A DNA stretch of 14,049 bases, taken from Actinomycetota bacterium (lineage in GTDB: Bacteria; Actinomycetota; Thermoleophilia; RBG-16-64-13). The notes under the pieces were generated by a model. That model had not been told where the DNA came from, searched no databases, and saw only the letters and a list, made by a program, of their open reading frames with translations. Shown one piece after another: positions 1 through 8,142 of the stretch; position 1 is the stretch's first letter; every line of letters begins with the position of its first letter. The DNA lies in contig PMIZ01000127.1 of NCBI GenBank assembly GCA_003157225.1, positions 241 through 14,289 of the forward strand, in the 5' to 3' direction. Made by a program: the position numbers and the translations under genes.

Positions 1-5
1 ATGCG

Positions 6-21
6 TAGAGCGAGCGCTCTA
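6..21. promoter_or_regulatory. Palindromic operator, copy 1 (predicted TetR-family binding site)
   Basis: Perfect inverted repeat TAGAGCG-AG-CGCTCTA (16 bases, two-base centre). It sits inside a 23-base segment (1-23) that recurs exactly at 2524-2546, directly upstream of a TetR-family gene. Size and symmetry fit a TetR dimer site. It lies 59 bases ahead of the SDR start at 81, so it probably controls the SDR/alcohol dehydrogenase unit. In copy 2 the segment starts with the last bases of a -10 hexamer, so by analogy the promoter of copy 1 lies just left of the window. The repeat and symmetry are seen directly; binding by the TetR protein at 2608 is inferred. Confidence 0.75.
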
Positions 22-80
22 TCTCATCATGAGACTCAGCCTTCGGCGGCTTCTCCACGGCGACGAACAAGGAGGCGGCG

Positions 81-854
81 ATGCTCGGCAAGGTAGCCAT
101 CGTGACCGGAGCCAGTCGGGGCATCGGCAAGGCAATCGCTCTGGGCCTGGCCCGGGAAGGCGCGAAGGTCGTGGTCGCTGCCAGGAGCGAAACGGCTCCC
201 AGCGAGAGCCTCCCAGGCACCATCCACGAGACTGTCGCCGAGATCGAGAAGCTCGGCGGAAAGGCCCTGGCCGTTCGCTGCGACGTCACCGACGAGGCGA
301 GCATCGCGGCGCTGGTCGAGATCACCTTGGCGAGGTTCGGGCGCATCGACGTCCTCATCAACAACGCGGCCATCGACTTTCCTTTTCCAGCTCGGGAAAT
401 GCCGCTCAAGCGCTGGGACATCGTGATGAAGGTCAACGCCACCGGCCCGTTCCTGTGCGCCAAGGCGGTGCTGCCGACGATGATCGCGCAGGGTGGGGGC
501 AGCATCGTCAACATCACGTCCAACGCAGGGGCTGAGAGGGGCAGCGGAACCGTGGGCTACAGTGCGGTCTACGGAGCTTCCAAAGCGGCTCTTGACCGCT
601 TCACCTGGGCTTTGGCGGCCGAGGAAGGCAGGCACAACATCGCCGTCAACGCCTTGAAACCATGGGGCGTGGTCAGCACCGAAGGGATGCGGCTCTGGGT
701 ACCCGAGGAGGAACGAGTCGGCTGGAAGTCACCCGCTTCCATGGTGGCGTGCGCCCTCTTCCTGGCAAAGCAGGACGCAAGCGGCGTCACGGGTTGCGTG
801 GCCTTCGACGACGAGTACATCTGCTGGCACGGCCTGAAGGTCGAAGAACCGTGA
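81..854 (+). CDS. Short-chain dehydrogenase/reductase (FabG-like SDR)
   Basis: A classical SDR of 257 residues, the usual length, predicted to be a cytosolic NAD(P)-dependent alcohol/ketone oxidoreductase. Visible motifs are the nucleotide-binding TGASRGIG at residues 9-16, NNAA (the NNAG position) near residue 94, Ser147 in NITSNAG, and the YxxxK pair Tyr164/Lys168. The Ser-to-Tyr spacing is about four residues longer than usual, so Tyr160 also lies nearby. The ATG at 81 has a strong AAGGAGG at 69-75 with a 5-base spacer, which fixes the start. The stop overlaps the GTG of the following alcohol dehydrogenase by four bases, indicating translational coupling. It lies just downstream of operator copy 1. 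The substrate cannot be read from sequence; a hydroxy- or keto-acid/CoA intermediate of the cluster is an inference. Confidence 0.93.
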   Translation: MLGKVAIVTGASRGIGKAIALGLAREGAKVVVAARSETAPSESLPGTIHETVAEIEKLGGKALAVRCDVTDEASIAALVEITLARFGRIDVLINNAAIDFPFPAREMPLKRWDIVMKVNATGPFLCAKAVLPTMIAQGGGSIVNITSNAGAERGSGTVGYSAVYGASKAALDRFTWALAAEEGRHNIAVNALKPWGVVSTEGMRLWVPEEERVGWKSPASMVACALFLAKQDASGVTGCVAFDDEYICWHGLKVEEP

Positions 855-1906
855 GAGCCGTCGTCTACGAGGGCCCCGAGGACATTCGGCTGGAAGAGGT
901 GCCGGAACCGGTTCTCACCGACCCCGAGGACGCCATCGTCCGCGTCACCACCACGAGCATCTGCGGCAGCGACCTGCACATCGTCCACGGCCTCCTACCC
1001 AAGATGGAGCCCGGTCGCATCGTTGGGCACGAGTTCACAGGGGTGGTCTCCCAGGTCGGCTCCGCGGTCACGCGGTTCAAGCGGGGGGACCGGGTGCTGG
1101 GACCGGCCGCGGTGTGGTGCGGCCGCTGCCACGCGTGCAAGAAGGGCCTGGTGAGCGCCTGCGAACGCGGCGCCACCTTTGGCCACGGCCCGCTGCTCGG
1201 CGACCTGCAGGGCGCGCAGGCCGACTACGTGCGGGTCCCGTTCTCCGACTTCACCCTCCAGCCGGTCACCGCTCCTGACGAGCAGATCATCTTTGCCGGC
1301 GACATCCTGCCCACCGGGTATTCGGCAGTGGTGGGACTCACCCCCGGCGGGCGGGGGGTGCGGACTGGCGACAACGTCGTGGTCTTCGGTCTGGGCCCAG
1401 TAGGTCTCTGCGCCGTGGCTTCCGCGCGCCTGTTCGGTCCGGCCAAGATCATCGCGGTGGACAACCAGACGCAGCGTTTAACGACGGCCCGCGACCTCGG
1501 GGCCGACGTGACCGTGGACGCTGCGATTGAGGATGTGCGCGAGGCCATTCGGGAACTCACCGACGGCTGGGGAGCTGACTACGTCGTCGAGGCCGTCGGC
1601 AAGGAGGAAACCCTGAGGAACGCGGTATCGGTGGCGGCTGCTGGCGGCGTTGTTTCGGTAGTGGGAGCGTTCCAGCAACCCACGATTTTGAACGCGCCCC
1701 GCATGATGGCGAAGAATCTCACGCTGGCCATGGGAATGGGCGATCTCGGGCGGATGAGGGAGTTGGTGGGCGTGATCGAAGCTGGCAACCTGGACTTGAC
1801 CCCCCTCGTCACCCACCGTATGAGTCTCGATGACGCTATCCGTGCTTACGAGATCTTCGACAAGAGGCTCGAAAGCGCCATCAAGATCCTTCTCACGACT
1901 AGCTAG
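851..1906 (+). CDS. Zinc-dependent alcohol dehydrogenase (medium-chain dehydrogenase family)
   Basis: A 351-residue medium-chain (MDR) alcohol dehydrogenase that should oxidise an alcohol or reduce an aldehyde/ketone with NAD(P). Catalytic zinc ligands are visible as Cys38 in ICGSD and the GHE motif (His60, Glu61). The structural zinc set is complete: Cys90, Cys93, Cys96 and Cys104. The Rossmann glycine motif GLGPVG is at residues 180-185. The start is the GTG at 851, which overlaps the preceding SDR stop (GTGA) and gives the family-typical N-terminus MRAVVYEGPEDIRLEEVP. There is no strong separate ribosome site, so translation is likely coupled to the SDR. Pairing with an SDR suggests two successive hydroxyl/carbonyl conversions (inference). 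Resemblance is to the sorbitol/threonine/formaldehyde dehydrogenase-like branch, and the exact substrate is unknown. Confidence 0.93.
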   Translation: MRAVVYEGPEDIRLEEVPEPVLTDPEDAIVRVTTTSICGSDLHIVHGLLPKMEPGRIVGHEFTGVVSQVGSAVTRFKRGDRVLGPAAVWCGRCHACKKGLVSACERGATFGHGPLLGDLQGAQADYVRVPFSDFTLQPVTAPDEQIIFAGDILPTGYSAVVGLTPGGRGVRTGDNVVVFGLGPVGLCAVASARLFGPAKIIAVDNQTQRLTTARDLGADVTVDAAIEDVREAIRELTDGWGADYVVEAVGKEETLRNAVSVAAAGGVVSVVGAFQQPTILNAPRMMAKNLTLAMGMGDLGRMRELVGVIEAGNLDLTPLVTHRMSLDDAIRAYEIFDKRLESAIKILLTTS

Positions 1907-1951
1907 CCCTCACTGAGCAGGTGCACCAAGGATAAGCAAAGGAGCGCTCGA

Positions 1952-2458
1952 GTGGACGACAAGCAACTGGAAGGGCGGCTCGCCGCGGTGGAAGCAATGG
2001 TCAAGGAGCTGACTCGGCGAGTCCAAGTGACGGAGGATGCGAAGGAGATCCAGGAACTGCAGTATCGGTATCTGGACGCTCTCATGGCCACCCAATGGGA
2101 CGTCTGCACCGAGTGCTTCGCCGAGGACGCTCTCATCGACGTGTATCTGCACGATCCGGTGCGGGGCAAAGAGAACATCCGCCAGTGGTTCAAGAGAGAA
2201 CTCTCCGAGACGCACGCCGGTAAGGAGGGCGATGTATGCGTTCACCCGATCGTCACCATCGACGGCGACAAGGCGAAGGGCGACTGGATTCTCTACATGA
2301 TGTACTTCTACGCCCGCACCGGCCAGTCCATGTTCTGGGTGCAGGGCCAGTACGACATGGACTACGTGCGCGAGAACGGACGGTGGAAGATCGGCGTGAT
2401 GCGCTGGAAAGAGCTCATCGGCCTTCCCGGAGGCGGGCCTCCAACTGGGCTTTGGTGA
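1952..2458 (+). CDS. SnoaL/NTF2-like protein, possible BaiE-type dehydratase or isomerase
   Basis: A 168-residue small protein with a charged helical, possibly coiled-coil N-terminus (about residues 3-36), then a cone-shaped NTF2-like fold pattern ending in the typical GRWKIG-type strand near residue 145. Length and layout resemble the bile-acid 7-alpha-dehydratase BaiE (166 residues, recalled from memory). By eye, Tyr40 in YRYLD lines up with BaiE Tyr30 and His98 in VHPIVTID with BaiE His83, but BaiE Asp35 is not clearly conserved. The start is the GTG at 1952, with AAAGGAG ending at 1944 and a 7-base spacer. It follows the alcohol dehydrogenase by 45 bases with no visible terminator, so it probably belongs to the same unit. 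The family also contains isomerases, polyketide cyclases and non-enzymatic proteins, so dehydratase activity is only a proposal. Confidence 0.82.
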   Translation: MDDKQLEGRLAAVEAMVKELTRRVQVTEDAKEIQELQYRYLDALMATQWDVCTECFAEDALIDVYLHDPVRGKENIRQWFKRELSETHAGKEGDVCVHPIVTIDGDKAKGDWILYMMYFYARTGQSMFWVQGQYDMDYVRENGRWKIGVMRWKELIGLPGGGPPTGLW

Positions 2459-2496
2459 ACGTCTAGAAGACGCCGGGACGCACGGGGAGAAGCCTC

Positions 2497-2525
2497 TTGA
2501 CACAGAAGAGTCACGCTGCCACAAT
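2497..2525 (+). promoter_or_regulatory. Sigma-70-type promoter of the TetR-fadN-fadA operon
   Basis: A perfect -35 hexamer TTGACA at 2497-2502 is followed by a 17-base spacer and a -10-like CACAAT at 2520-2525 (four of six consensus positions, including the key A2 and T6). Transcription would start near 2532, inside the operator at 2529-2544. It is the only promoter-like site found in the 149-base gap upstream of the TetR gene. The hexamers are seen directly; activity is inferred. Confidence 0.7.
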
Positions 2526-2528
2526 GCG

Positions 2529-2544
2529 TAGAGCGAGCGCTCTA
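2529..2544. promoter_or_regulatory. Palindromic operator, copy 2 (predicted TetR autoregulatory site)
   Basis: Same perfect inverted repeat TAGAGCG-AG-CGCTCTA as at 6-21, within the 23-base identical segment 2524-2546. It begins four bases after the predicted -10 hexamer and covers the expected transcription start, so a bound repressor would block RNA polymerase. The position 63 bases upstream of a TetR-family gene is the classic autoregulatory arrangement. A 63-base leader (2545-2607) separates it from the start codon. Confidence 0.8.
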
Positions 2545-2607
2545 TCGAAGAAGAGGGTCTTGGGTGCGATATAGATCAACCGGAGGATCGAGGAGGCCGC
2601 AGTCGCT

Positions 2608-3300
2608 ATGACCAGTACCAAGCGGCAGCTTGACGAGATGCAGCAGCGGGTCGTCGAAGGTGGCCTGGCTGCGGGCCCTGCCGACCGCGAGTTGACCGAG
2701 ATGAAACAGCGGCAGATCGTGGAGGGGGCGAGCGAGGTCCTCTTTGACAAGGGATTCGGCAAGACCTCCATACGCGACATAGCCTCGGCCTGCGGAATGT
2801 CCATGGGACAGCTCTATCATTACATCTCCTGCAAGGACGACATCCTCTACCTGATGCATGTTCGGAGTCAAGAGCTGTGGCATCAGCACCTGTCCGAGGC
2901 GGGATTCGATGCGATCAGCGATCCAGTGGCCAAACTGGAGCACGGCCTGAGGATCACCATCCGCTACCTTTCGCAGAATCGGGACCTCTATCGGTTCATA
3001 TTCACAGAAAGCAAGTATCTCGATAGGGAGCATCTGGGAAAGGTGCTTGAGCTGGACGACCAGAACGTGGTGGGTTTCTACCGGCATCTGCTCTCGCTGT
3101 TGCCCGGCAAGCGTCTGCCGGGCCGGGAAGCCGACGTAGCTGCCAACCTGGTCTCCTTCATCTGTATGTTCCTGCCCTTGCGCGGCTGGAACCTCGAATT
3201 GACCACGCCGGACAGCTTCGACGCCACCGTCGAGTTCCTAATTGACTTCATCTTCCGTGGCCTGGGCTTGGATCGCGGACCGAGCGACGGGGAGGCCTAG
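2608..3300 (+). CDS. TetR/AcrR-family transcriptional regulator
   Basis: A 230-residue ligand-responsive repressor, predicted to control this cluster. After a polar extension of about 30 residues comes a typical TetR N-terminal DNA-binding domain (about residues 33-82): a first helix with IVEGASEVLFDKGF, then the helix-turn-helix TSIRDIASACGMSMGQLYHYI, with the recognition helix near residues 65-73, and the usual KDDIL after it. The rest is an all-helical ligand/dimer domain with no recognisable specificity. AGGAGG at 2591-2596 lies 11 bases before the ATG, a little far but the best site. It is first in the operon, three bases ahead of fadN, and carries the fadN ribosome site in its last codons, so it is co-transcribed with its targets. 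TetR repressors answering to acyl-CoA are common in beta-oxidation operons (FadR of Bacillus); an acyl-CoA effector here is inferred. Confidence 0.94.
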   Translation: MTSTKRQLDEMQQRVVEGGLAAGPADRELTEMKQRQIVEGASEVLFDKGFGKTSIRDIASACGMSMGQLYHYISCKDDILYLMHVRSQELWHQHLSEAGFDAISDPVAKLEHGLRITIRYLSQNRDLYRFIFTESKYLDREHLGKVLELDDQNVVGFYRHLLSLLPGKRLPGREADVAANLVSFICMFLPLRGWNLELTTPDSFDATVEFLIDFIFRGLGLDRGPSDGEA

Positions 3301-3303
3301 AGA

Positions 3304-5682
3304 ATGCAGGTGATTCGGAAAGCGGCCGTGCTTGGGGCGGGACGTATGGGCACCGCAGTCGCGGCCCATTTCGCCAACGCCGGCGTGCCGACGCTTCTCC
3401 TCGATCTGGCTCCGGGCGAGCTCGCCGAAGAGGAGAAGAAGAAGGGGCTCGATCTGACGCACCCGAGCGTGCGCAACCGCCTGGCCATCGCGGGCATCGC
3501 CGCCGCGGCGAAGGGGCGTCCCGCCGCCTTCGCGCATCCGAGCCGGGTCGGCCTGCTCACCCCGGGCAACTTCGAGGACGACCTGCCCAAGCTGGCGGAC
3601 GTCGACTGGGTGGTGGAAGCGGTCGTGGAACGGCTGGACGTCAAGCAGGACCTCCTGGCCAGGGTAGCCAAGCACCTGGGGCCGAAGACCATCGTGTCGA
3701 CGAACTCGTCGAGCCTCTCGGTCAACGCCATGGCGTCCGTCTTGCCCGATGCCGTCAAGACGCGCTTCCTGGGGACCCACTTCTTCTTCCCGCCACGCTA
3801 TATGTACCTGCTCGAGCTCATCCCGGGCCGGGCGACCGATCCGGCGCTGGTCGACGGTCTGCGGGAGTTCGCCGAGCTGCGCCTGGGCAAAGGCGTGGTC
3901 ATGAGCGAGGACACATCGAATTTTGTGGCCAACCGTATAGGGATCTTCTCCACGGTGTACGCCATCAACGCCACGGACAAGTACGGGCTGACCATCGAGG
4001 AGGTCGACGCAGCGAGCGGCCGCGCCATTGCCCGCTCGGTCACGGCAACCTACGGCACTTCCAACCTGGCCGGCACCGACGTGCTGGCCTACGCGGTGGG
4101 GAGCCACTACGAGACCACCCCGAACGACGAGATGCGCGAACAGTGGAGGCTTCCTCAGTGGATCCTCGACATGGTCGCCCGGGGATACCTGGGCGAGAAG
4201 ACCGGGGGCAGCTTCTTCAGGGAGAAGCGTACCCTGGTGATCGACCCTGCGACCCTCGAGTACCGGCCGTGGCAGGACCCGCGGCAGCCGAGCCTTGCTG
4301 AGGTCGGCAAGATCTCCGACTCGGTGGCCCGGGTCAAGAAGTTCATCTCTCTCGACGACTCCGCCGCGCGATTCGGCTGGGACCTTCTTGCCGCGACCTT
4401 CGTCTACTCCGCCAACCGGATTCCCGAGATCTGCCACGACATCGCGCAGATCGACCGGGGCATGCGCTGGGGCTTTGCGTGGGAACTCGGTCCCTTCGAG
4501 CTCTGGGATGCCCTCGGAGTCAGAGGGACCGTCGAGCGCATGCTGGCCGAAGGGCGCGCCGTGCCGGAGTGGGTGCTGCAGCTCGCCGCCAGCGATTCGC
4601 CTTTCTTCTACAAGAAAGAGGCCGGTCGGATTGAAGTCTGGGGGCCGGGACAGACCGAGCACAAAGCTCTGCCTGCTCGCCCTCGGACCATCGTGTTGGC
4701 CGACCTCAAAGCGGTCGGCAAGACGCTGGACGAGAACGAACATGCCAGTCTCATCGATCTCGGTGACCGCGTAGCGTGCATCGAGTTCCACACCAAAGCC
4801 AACACCGTGGGCGAGGGCGTGCAGCTCTTCATCGAGAAGGCCATCCAGCAGGCCGGGGGCGCCTATGACGCCCTGGTCATTGGCAACCAGGGATCGCACT
4901 TCTCGGCGGGCGCCGACCTCAAGACGATGCTCGACAAGATAGCCGCCGAGGACTGGGACGGTATCGACTACCTGGTTCGCACTGCCCAGCGGGTGAGCAT
5001 GGCTATCAAGTACGCGCCCATCCCCATCGTGGCGGCGCCGTTCGGGCGCGTGCTGGGCGGCGGTCTCGAGGTATGCCTCCACTGCCATAGAGTGCAGGCG
5101 GACGCCGACGTGGCTATGGGTCTCGTGGAGACGGGCGTCGGCCTGGTGCCTGCCGCCGGTGGCATGAAGGAAGCAGTGTTTCGCACCATGGCTCCTGCGC
5201 GGGGAGTCGCCTGGCAGTACTTCATCATGAGGCGCTCCTTCGACGCCATAACCCAAGCCAAGGTCAGCTCGTCGGCCTGGGAGGCGTTCGACCTTGGGTA
5301 CCTACGTCCCGGCGACGGGGTGACCATGAATCGCGACGGCCTGATCTACGCCGCCAAGCAGGTGGCGCTCGGGATGGTTGAGACCGGTTGGCAGACTCCA
5401 GCTGCGGTCAAAGTCCGGGTGATGGGGCGGGACGGCGTCGGAAACTACCGTGGCCTCCTCAACAACCTGAGCAAAGGCGATTTCGTGTCCGACCACGACC
5501 GGCAGCTGGGCAGCAAAGTGGCCTGGGTGCTTTCGGGCGGCGAGGTGGACATCAACACCGAAGTGGACGAACAGCACCTGCTCGACCTCGAGCGCAAGGC
5601 CTTCCTAGAAGTATGCCGCACGCCCAAGACCGTCGAGCGCATGCAGGCCGTGTTGAGCACCGGCAAACCCCTCCGCAACTAG
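3304..5682 (+). CDS. fadN: FadN-type 3-hydroxyacyl-CoA dehydrogenase / enoyl-CoA hydratase
   Basis: A 792-residue bifunctional beta-oxidation enzyme that hydrates trans-2-enoyl-CoA and oxidises the 3-hydroxyacyl-CoA with NAD. Domain order is dehydrogenase first, hydratase second, as in Bacillus FadN (about 789 residues) and opposite to enterobacterial FadB. The NAD-binding motif GAGRMG is at 11-16. The catalytic His159/Glu171 pair lies in THFFFP...LLELIPG, with a further active-site Asn210 in ANRIG. The usual HFFNP reads HFFFP here. The hydratase domain has the oxyanion segment FSAGADL and both catalytic glutamates, Glu589 in GGGLEV and Glu609 in GLVETG, spaced 20 residues apart as in rat crotonase. 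GGGGAGG at 3289-3295, inside the end of the TetR gene, supports the ATG at 3304. The next gene, 24 bases on, is its expected thiolase partner. Confidence 0.95.
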   Translation: MQVIRKAAVLGAGRMGTAVAAHFANAGVPTLLLDLAPGELAEEEKKKGLDLTHPSVRNRLAIAGIAAAAKGRPAAFAHPSRVGLLTPGNFEDDLPKLADVDWVVEAVVERLDVKQDLLARVAKHLGPKTIVSTNSSSLSVNAMASVLPDAVKTRFLGTHFFFPPRYMYLLELIPGRATDPALVDGLREFAELRLGKGVVMSEDTSNFVANRIGIFSTVYAINATDKYGLTIEEVDAASGRAIARSVTATYGTSNLAGTDVLAYAVGSHYETTPNDEMREQWRLPQWILDMVARGYLGEKTGGSFFREKRTLVIDPATLEYRPWQDPRQPSLAEVGKISDSVARVKKFISLDDSAARFGWDLLAATFVYSANRIPEICHDIAQIDRGMRWGFAWELGPFELWDALGVRGTVERMLAEGRAVPEWVLQLAASDSPFFYKKEAGRIEVWGPGQTEHKALPARPRTIVLADLKAVGKTLDENEHASLIDLGDRVACIEFHTKANTVGEGVQLFIEKAIQQAGGAYDALVIGNQGSHFSAGADLKTMLDKIAAEDWDGIDYLVRTAQRVSMAIKYAPIPIVAAPFGRVLGGGLEVCLHCHRVQADADVAMGLVETGVGLVPAAGGMKEAVFRTMAPARGVAWQYFIMRRSFDAITQAKVSSSAWEAFDLGYLRPGDGVTMNRDGLIYAAKQVALGMVETGWQTPAAVKVRVMGRDGVGNYRGLLNNLSKGDFVSDHDRQLGSKVAWVLSGGEVDINTEVDEQHLLDLERKAFLEVCRTPKTVERMQAVLSTGKPLRN

Positions 5683-5706
5683 CCGATTGGTGAAGGAGAG
5701 CCTTCC

Positions 5707-6885
5707 GTGAAAGAAGCAGTGATCGTATCGGCCGTGCGCACGGCCGTCGGCAAGGCCCCCAGAGGGATGTACCGGACCACCCTGCCTGAAGTCCTGGCGA
5801 CGACCGCCATCCGCGGAGCGCTGGAGCGCGCACCCGCCCTCGACCCGGCCGAGATCGACGACGTCATGATGGGGTGCGCTTTCCCTGAGGCGGAGCAAGG
5901 GCTGAACGTTGGCCGCAACTACGCCTTGCTCGCCGGCCTGCCCCAATCCGTGCCCGGTTTCACGATGAACCGTTTCTGTTCCTCGGGGCTGCAGGCCGTA
6001 GCCCTGGGCGCGCAGGCCATCATGAGCGGCATGGCCGAGGTCGTGTTGGCGGCCGGCGTCGAGTCGATGTCCCGCGTGCCGGGCGGCGGCAACAAGGAGA
6101 TGTTCAGCAGCGAGATGTTGGACGCCAGCCCCGACGTCTACCTGAGCATGGGGCTGACGGCGGAGAACGTCGCCTCGCGGTTCAACGTCACCCGTGAAGA
6201 GCAGGACACACTGGCCGCGGAGAGCCACCGCCGCGCGCTGGCGGCCATCGCGAACGGCACCTTCAACGACGAGATCGTGCCCGTGGAGATCAAGCACTGG
6301 CTGCCCGGCCCAGACGGATCGGTGGTGGAGAAGAGCACCACGGTCACGGTTGACGAGGGGCCTCGCGCCGGAAGCACCATCGAGGCGCTCGCCAATCTCA
6401 AGCCTGTCTTCAAGAAGAACGGCACCGTCACCGCGGGCAACTCCTCGCAGACCAGCGACGGAGCCGCGGCCGCGGTGGTCATGAGCGCCGAGAAGGCGGC
6501 GGCGCTGGGTCTCAGACCTCTCGCCCGGTTCGTCTCCTTCGCCGCGGCGGGGTGTGACCCGGCGGTGATGGGCATCGGACCGGTCTTCGCCATCCCCAAG
6601 GCGCTCAAGCTCGCCGGGCTCGGAGTCGGCGACATCGATCTGGTGGAACTGAACGAAGCCTTCGCCAGCCAGGCGTTCTACTGCATGCGCGAGCTGGGCT
6701 TCGACCCGGCCATCGTGAACGTGAACGGAGGAGCGGTCGCTCTGGGACACCCGCTTGGAGCGACCGGCGCCAAGCTCACCGCCACGCTGCTTCATGAGAT
6801 GCGGCGGCGGCAGAGCCGGTACGGGGTGGTCAGCATGTGCGTGGCCGGTGGCCTCGGTGCCGCGGCCGTCTTCGAGAGACTCTAG
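5707..6885 (+). CDS. fadA: Acetyl-CoA acyltransferase (3-ketoacyl-CoA thiolase)
   Basis: A 392-residue thiolase that cleaves 3-ketoacyl-CoA with CoA to acetyl-CoA (or propionyl-CoA) and a shortened acyl-CoA, completing the cycle begun by FadN. All catalytic residues are present at canonical numbering: nucleophile Cys91 in NRFCSSGLQ, His348 in GHPLGATGA and the acid/base Cys378 in MCVAGGLG, along with NEAFASQ before the His. Overall sequence closely resembles Bacillus FadA. The start is the GTG at 5707 with AAGGAGAG ending about seven bases upstream. The fadN-fadA order and spacing indicate a co-translated pair. A degradative role is favoured over a biosynthetic acetoacetyl-CoA thiolase because of this partner. 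Confidence 0.96.
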   Translation: MKEAVIVSAVRTAVGKAPRGMYRTTLPEVLATTAIRGALERAPALDPAEIDDVMMGCAFPEAEQGLNVGRNYALLAGLPQSVPGFTMNRFCSSGLQAVALGAQAIMSGMAEVVLAAGVESMSRVPGGGNKEMFSSEMLDASPDVYLSMGLTAENVASRFNVTREEQDTLAAESHRRALAAIANGTFNDEIVPVEIKHWLPGPDGSVVEKSTTVTVDEGPRAGSTIEALANLKPVFKKNGTVTAGNSSQTSDGAAAAVVMSAEKAAALGLRPLARFVSFAAAGCDPAVMGIGPVFAIPKALKLAGLGVGDIDLVELNEAFASQAFYCMRELGFDPAIVNVNGGAVALGHPLGATGAKLTATLLHEMRRRQSRYGVVSMCVAGGLGAAAVFERL

Positions 6886-6897
6886 ACGGGAGGAATC

Positions 6898-8142
6898 ATG
6901 GCGCTGGGCAAATTCGCGGTCGACTACGAGCAGCGGGTCGACTATGTCCGTCTGCGGACGGAACGGCTGCAGCGAGCCAAGGACGAGATCAACAAGGCCG
7001 GTCTCGGCGCTCTGGTTACCTGGGACGAGGCCAACGTCCGGTACCTCACCGGCTACTACATCACCACGCCCAACCGTCCTCTCGAGGCGCAGTTCGCGTT
7101 CGTGGCCCGCAACGGCAATCCGCACATCATTGGGGGCAACGACCAGGAGGGCCTCATCAAGCGCATGCCTTGGATGGAGGGCCGCATCCACGCGCCCGCC
7201 GGCATTGCGAAGATCGCCGCGTTCACTCCCGACGACAAGGTTGTCCAGAACGTGGTCGACCAGATCGTCGGCTTCATGACTCAGTATGGGGTCGAAAAGG
7301 AGCCGCTCGGCATCGACGGCACCACGCTTTCGTATGTCTATGCCGAGGCCTTCAAGAAGAGGGGCATCGAGGTCGTGCATGCCAAGCCCATCATGGACTT
7401 CGCCCGCATGATCAAAACTGCCGACGAGATCGAACTCATGCGCATAACCTGCGCGAACTCCGAGAAAGCCTTCGCGGCCATCGTGGATGCCATCCGCCCG
7501 GGCATCCGCGAATGCGACCTGGTGGGCATCGGCATCAAGGCCCTCTACGAAGAAGGCGACGATCACACCGAGGATCTGGTCTGCTGCTCGGGGCACAACA
7601 CCAACCCCTACGGCTGGTCGTTTACCGACAAACCGCTGCAGGTGGGGGACCTGGTCTACATAGATGTGGACGGCGCTTCCTACCAGGGCTATAAGTCCTG
7701 CGTCTACCGTACCTTCAGCGTAGGCAAGGCCAGCCAGGAGCAGAAGGACGTCTACGAAGAGTGCCGGGCCATGCTCTATAGCGGGATAAGCACCATCAAG
7801 GACGGCTCGACCGACTGGCAGGTGCTCGACAAGTGGCCGGACTCGCCCAAGTACTGGGGGCACAACACCTGGGCCGAAGTGGGCCCCTACGCCATCGGCC
7901 ACGGCCTCGGCCTCACCCTCCACGACCGTCCTTTCTTCAACCGCATGAACCAAGTGGCGGGCGTTCCGGAACAGACCTTCCGCGAGGGCATGGTGCTGGC
8001 TATCGAGACCTACGCGGGGCGCAAGGGCGGCAAGTTCGGCGTCCGCTTGGAAGAGAACATCTTGGTGACCAAAGAGGGTTACGAACGGCTCAGCCTCTGG
8101 CCCATCGACGAGCTCATGGAGTGCTGGCTGCCCTACCGCTGA
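6898..8142 (+). CDS. M24/creatinase-fold protein, DddP-like, with altered metal site
   Basis: A 414-residue protein with a creatinase N-terminal domain (about 20-170) and a C-terminal M24 'pita-bread' domain (about 180-405). M24 members are Xaa-Pro aminopeptidases, creatinases or, in DddP, a DMSP lyase. Metal-site positions read Asp256, Asp258, Cys268, His335 (GHGLG), Glu370 (IET) and Glu385 (RLEEN). The spacing between these positions follows DddP as I remember it (Asp295, Asp297, Asp307, His371, Glu406, Glu421), including TNP in the SGHNTNPY segment. However, the third position, normally Asp (GYxxDxTRTF), is Cys here (GYKSCVYRTF). A second conserved His342 is in LHDRP. GGGAGG at 6888-6893 supports the ATG. 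Its place between fadA and an SDR argues against general peptidase housekeeping and for a pathway-specific hydrolase or lyase. The substrate is unknown. Confidence 0.87.
   Translation: MALGKFAVDYEQRVDYVRLRTERLQRAKDEINKAGLGALVTWDEANVRYLTGYYITTPNRPLEAQFAFVARNGNPHIIGGNDQEGLIKRMPWMEGRIHAPAGIAKIAAFTPDDKVVQNVVDQIVGFMTQYGVEKEPLGIDGTTLSYVYAEAFKKRGIEVVHAKPIMDFARMIKTADEIELMRITCANSEKAFAAIVDAIRPGIRECDLVGIGIKALYEEGDDHTEDLVCCSGHNTNPYGWSFTDKPLQVGDLVYIDVDGASYQGYKSCVYRTFSVGKASQEQKDVYEECRAMLYSGISTIKDGSTDWQVLDKWPDSPKYWGHNTWAEVGPYAIGHGLGLTLHDRPFFNRMNQVAGVPEQTFREGMVLAIETYAGRKGGKFGVRLEENILVTKEGYERLSLWPIDELMECWLPYR

Noticed and set aside
1942..1949. GAGCGCTC, an 8-base core also found inside both operators, at the ribosome site of the first SnoaL gene
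   Set aside because: Lacks the flanking TAGAGCG half-site and overlaps the Shine-Dalgarno sequence; an 8-base palindrome in GC-rich DNA can occur by chance.
2460..2472. Small hairpin CGTCT-AGA-AGACG just after the first SnoaL gene, as a terminator
   Set aside because: Only a five-pair stem with a three-base loop and no T-run after it; too weak to call, so whether unit 1 ends here is left open.
6898..8142. Assignment as DMSP lyase (dddP)
   Set aside because: Spacing of metal residues is DddP-like but a ligand Asp is Cys, and nothing else in the window points to DMSP or acrylate metabolism specifically.
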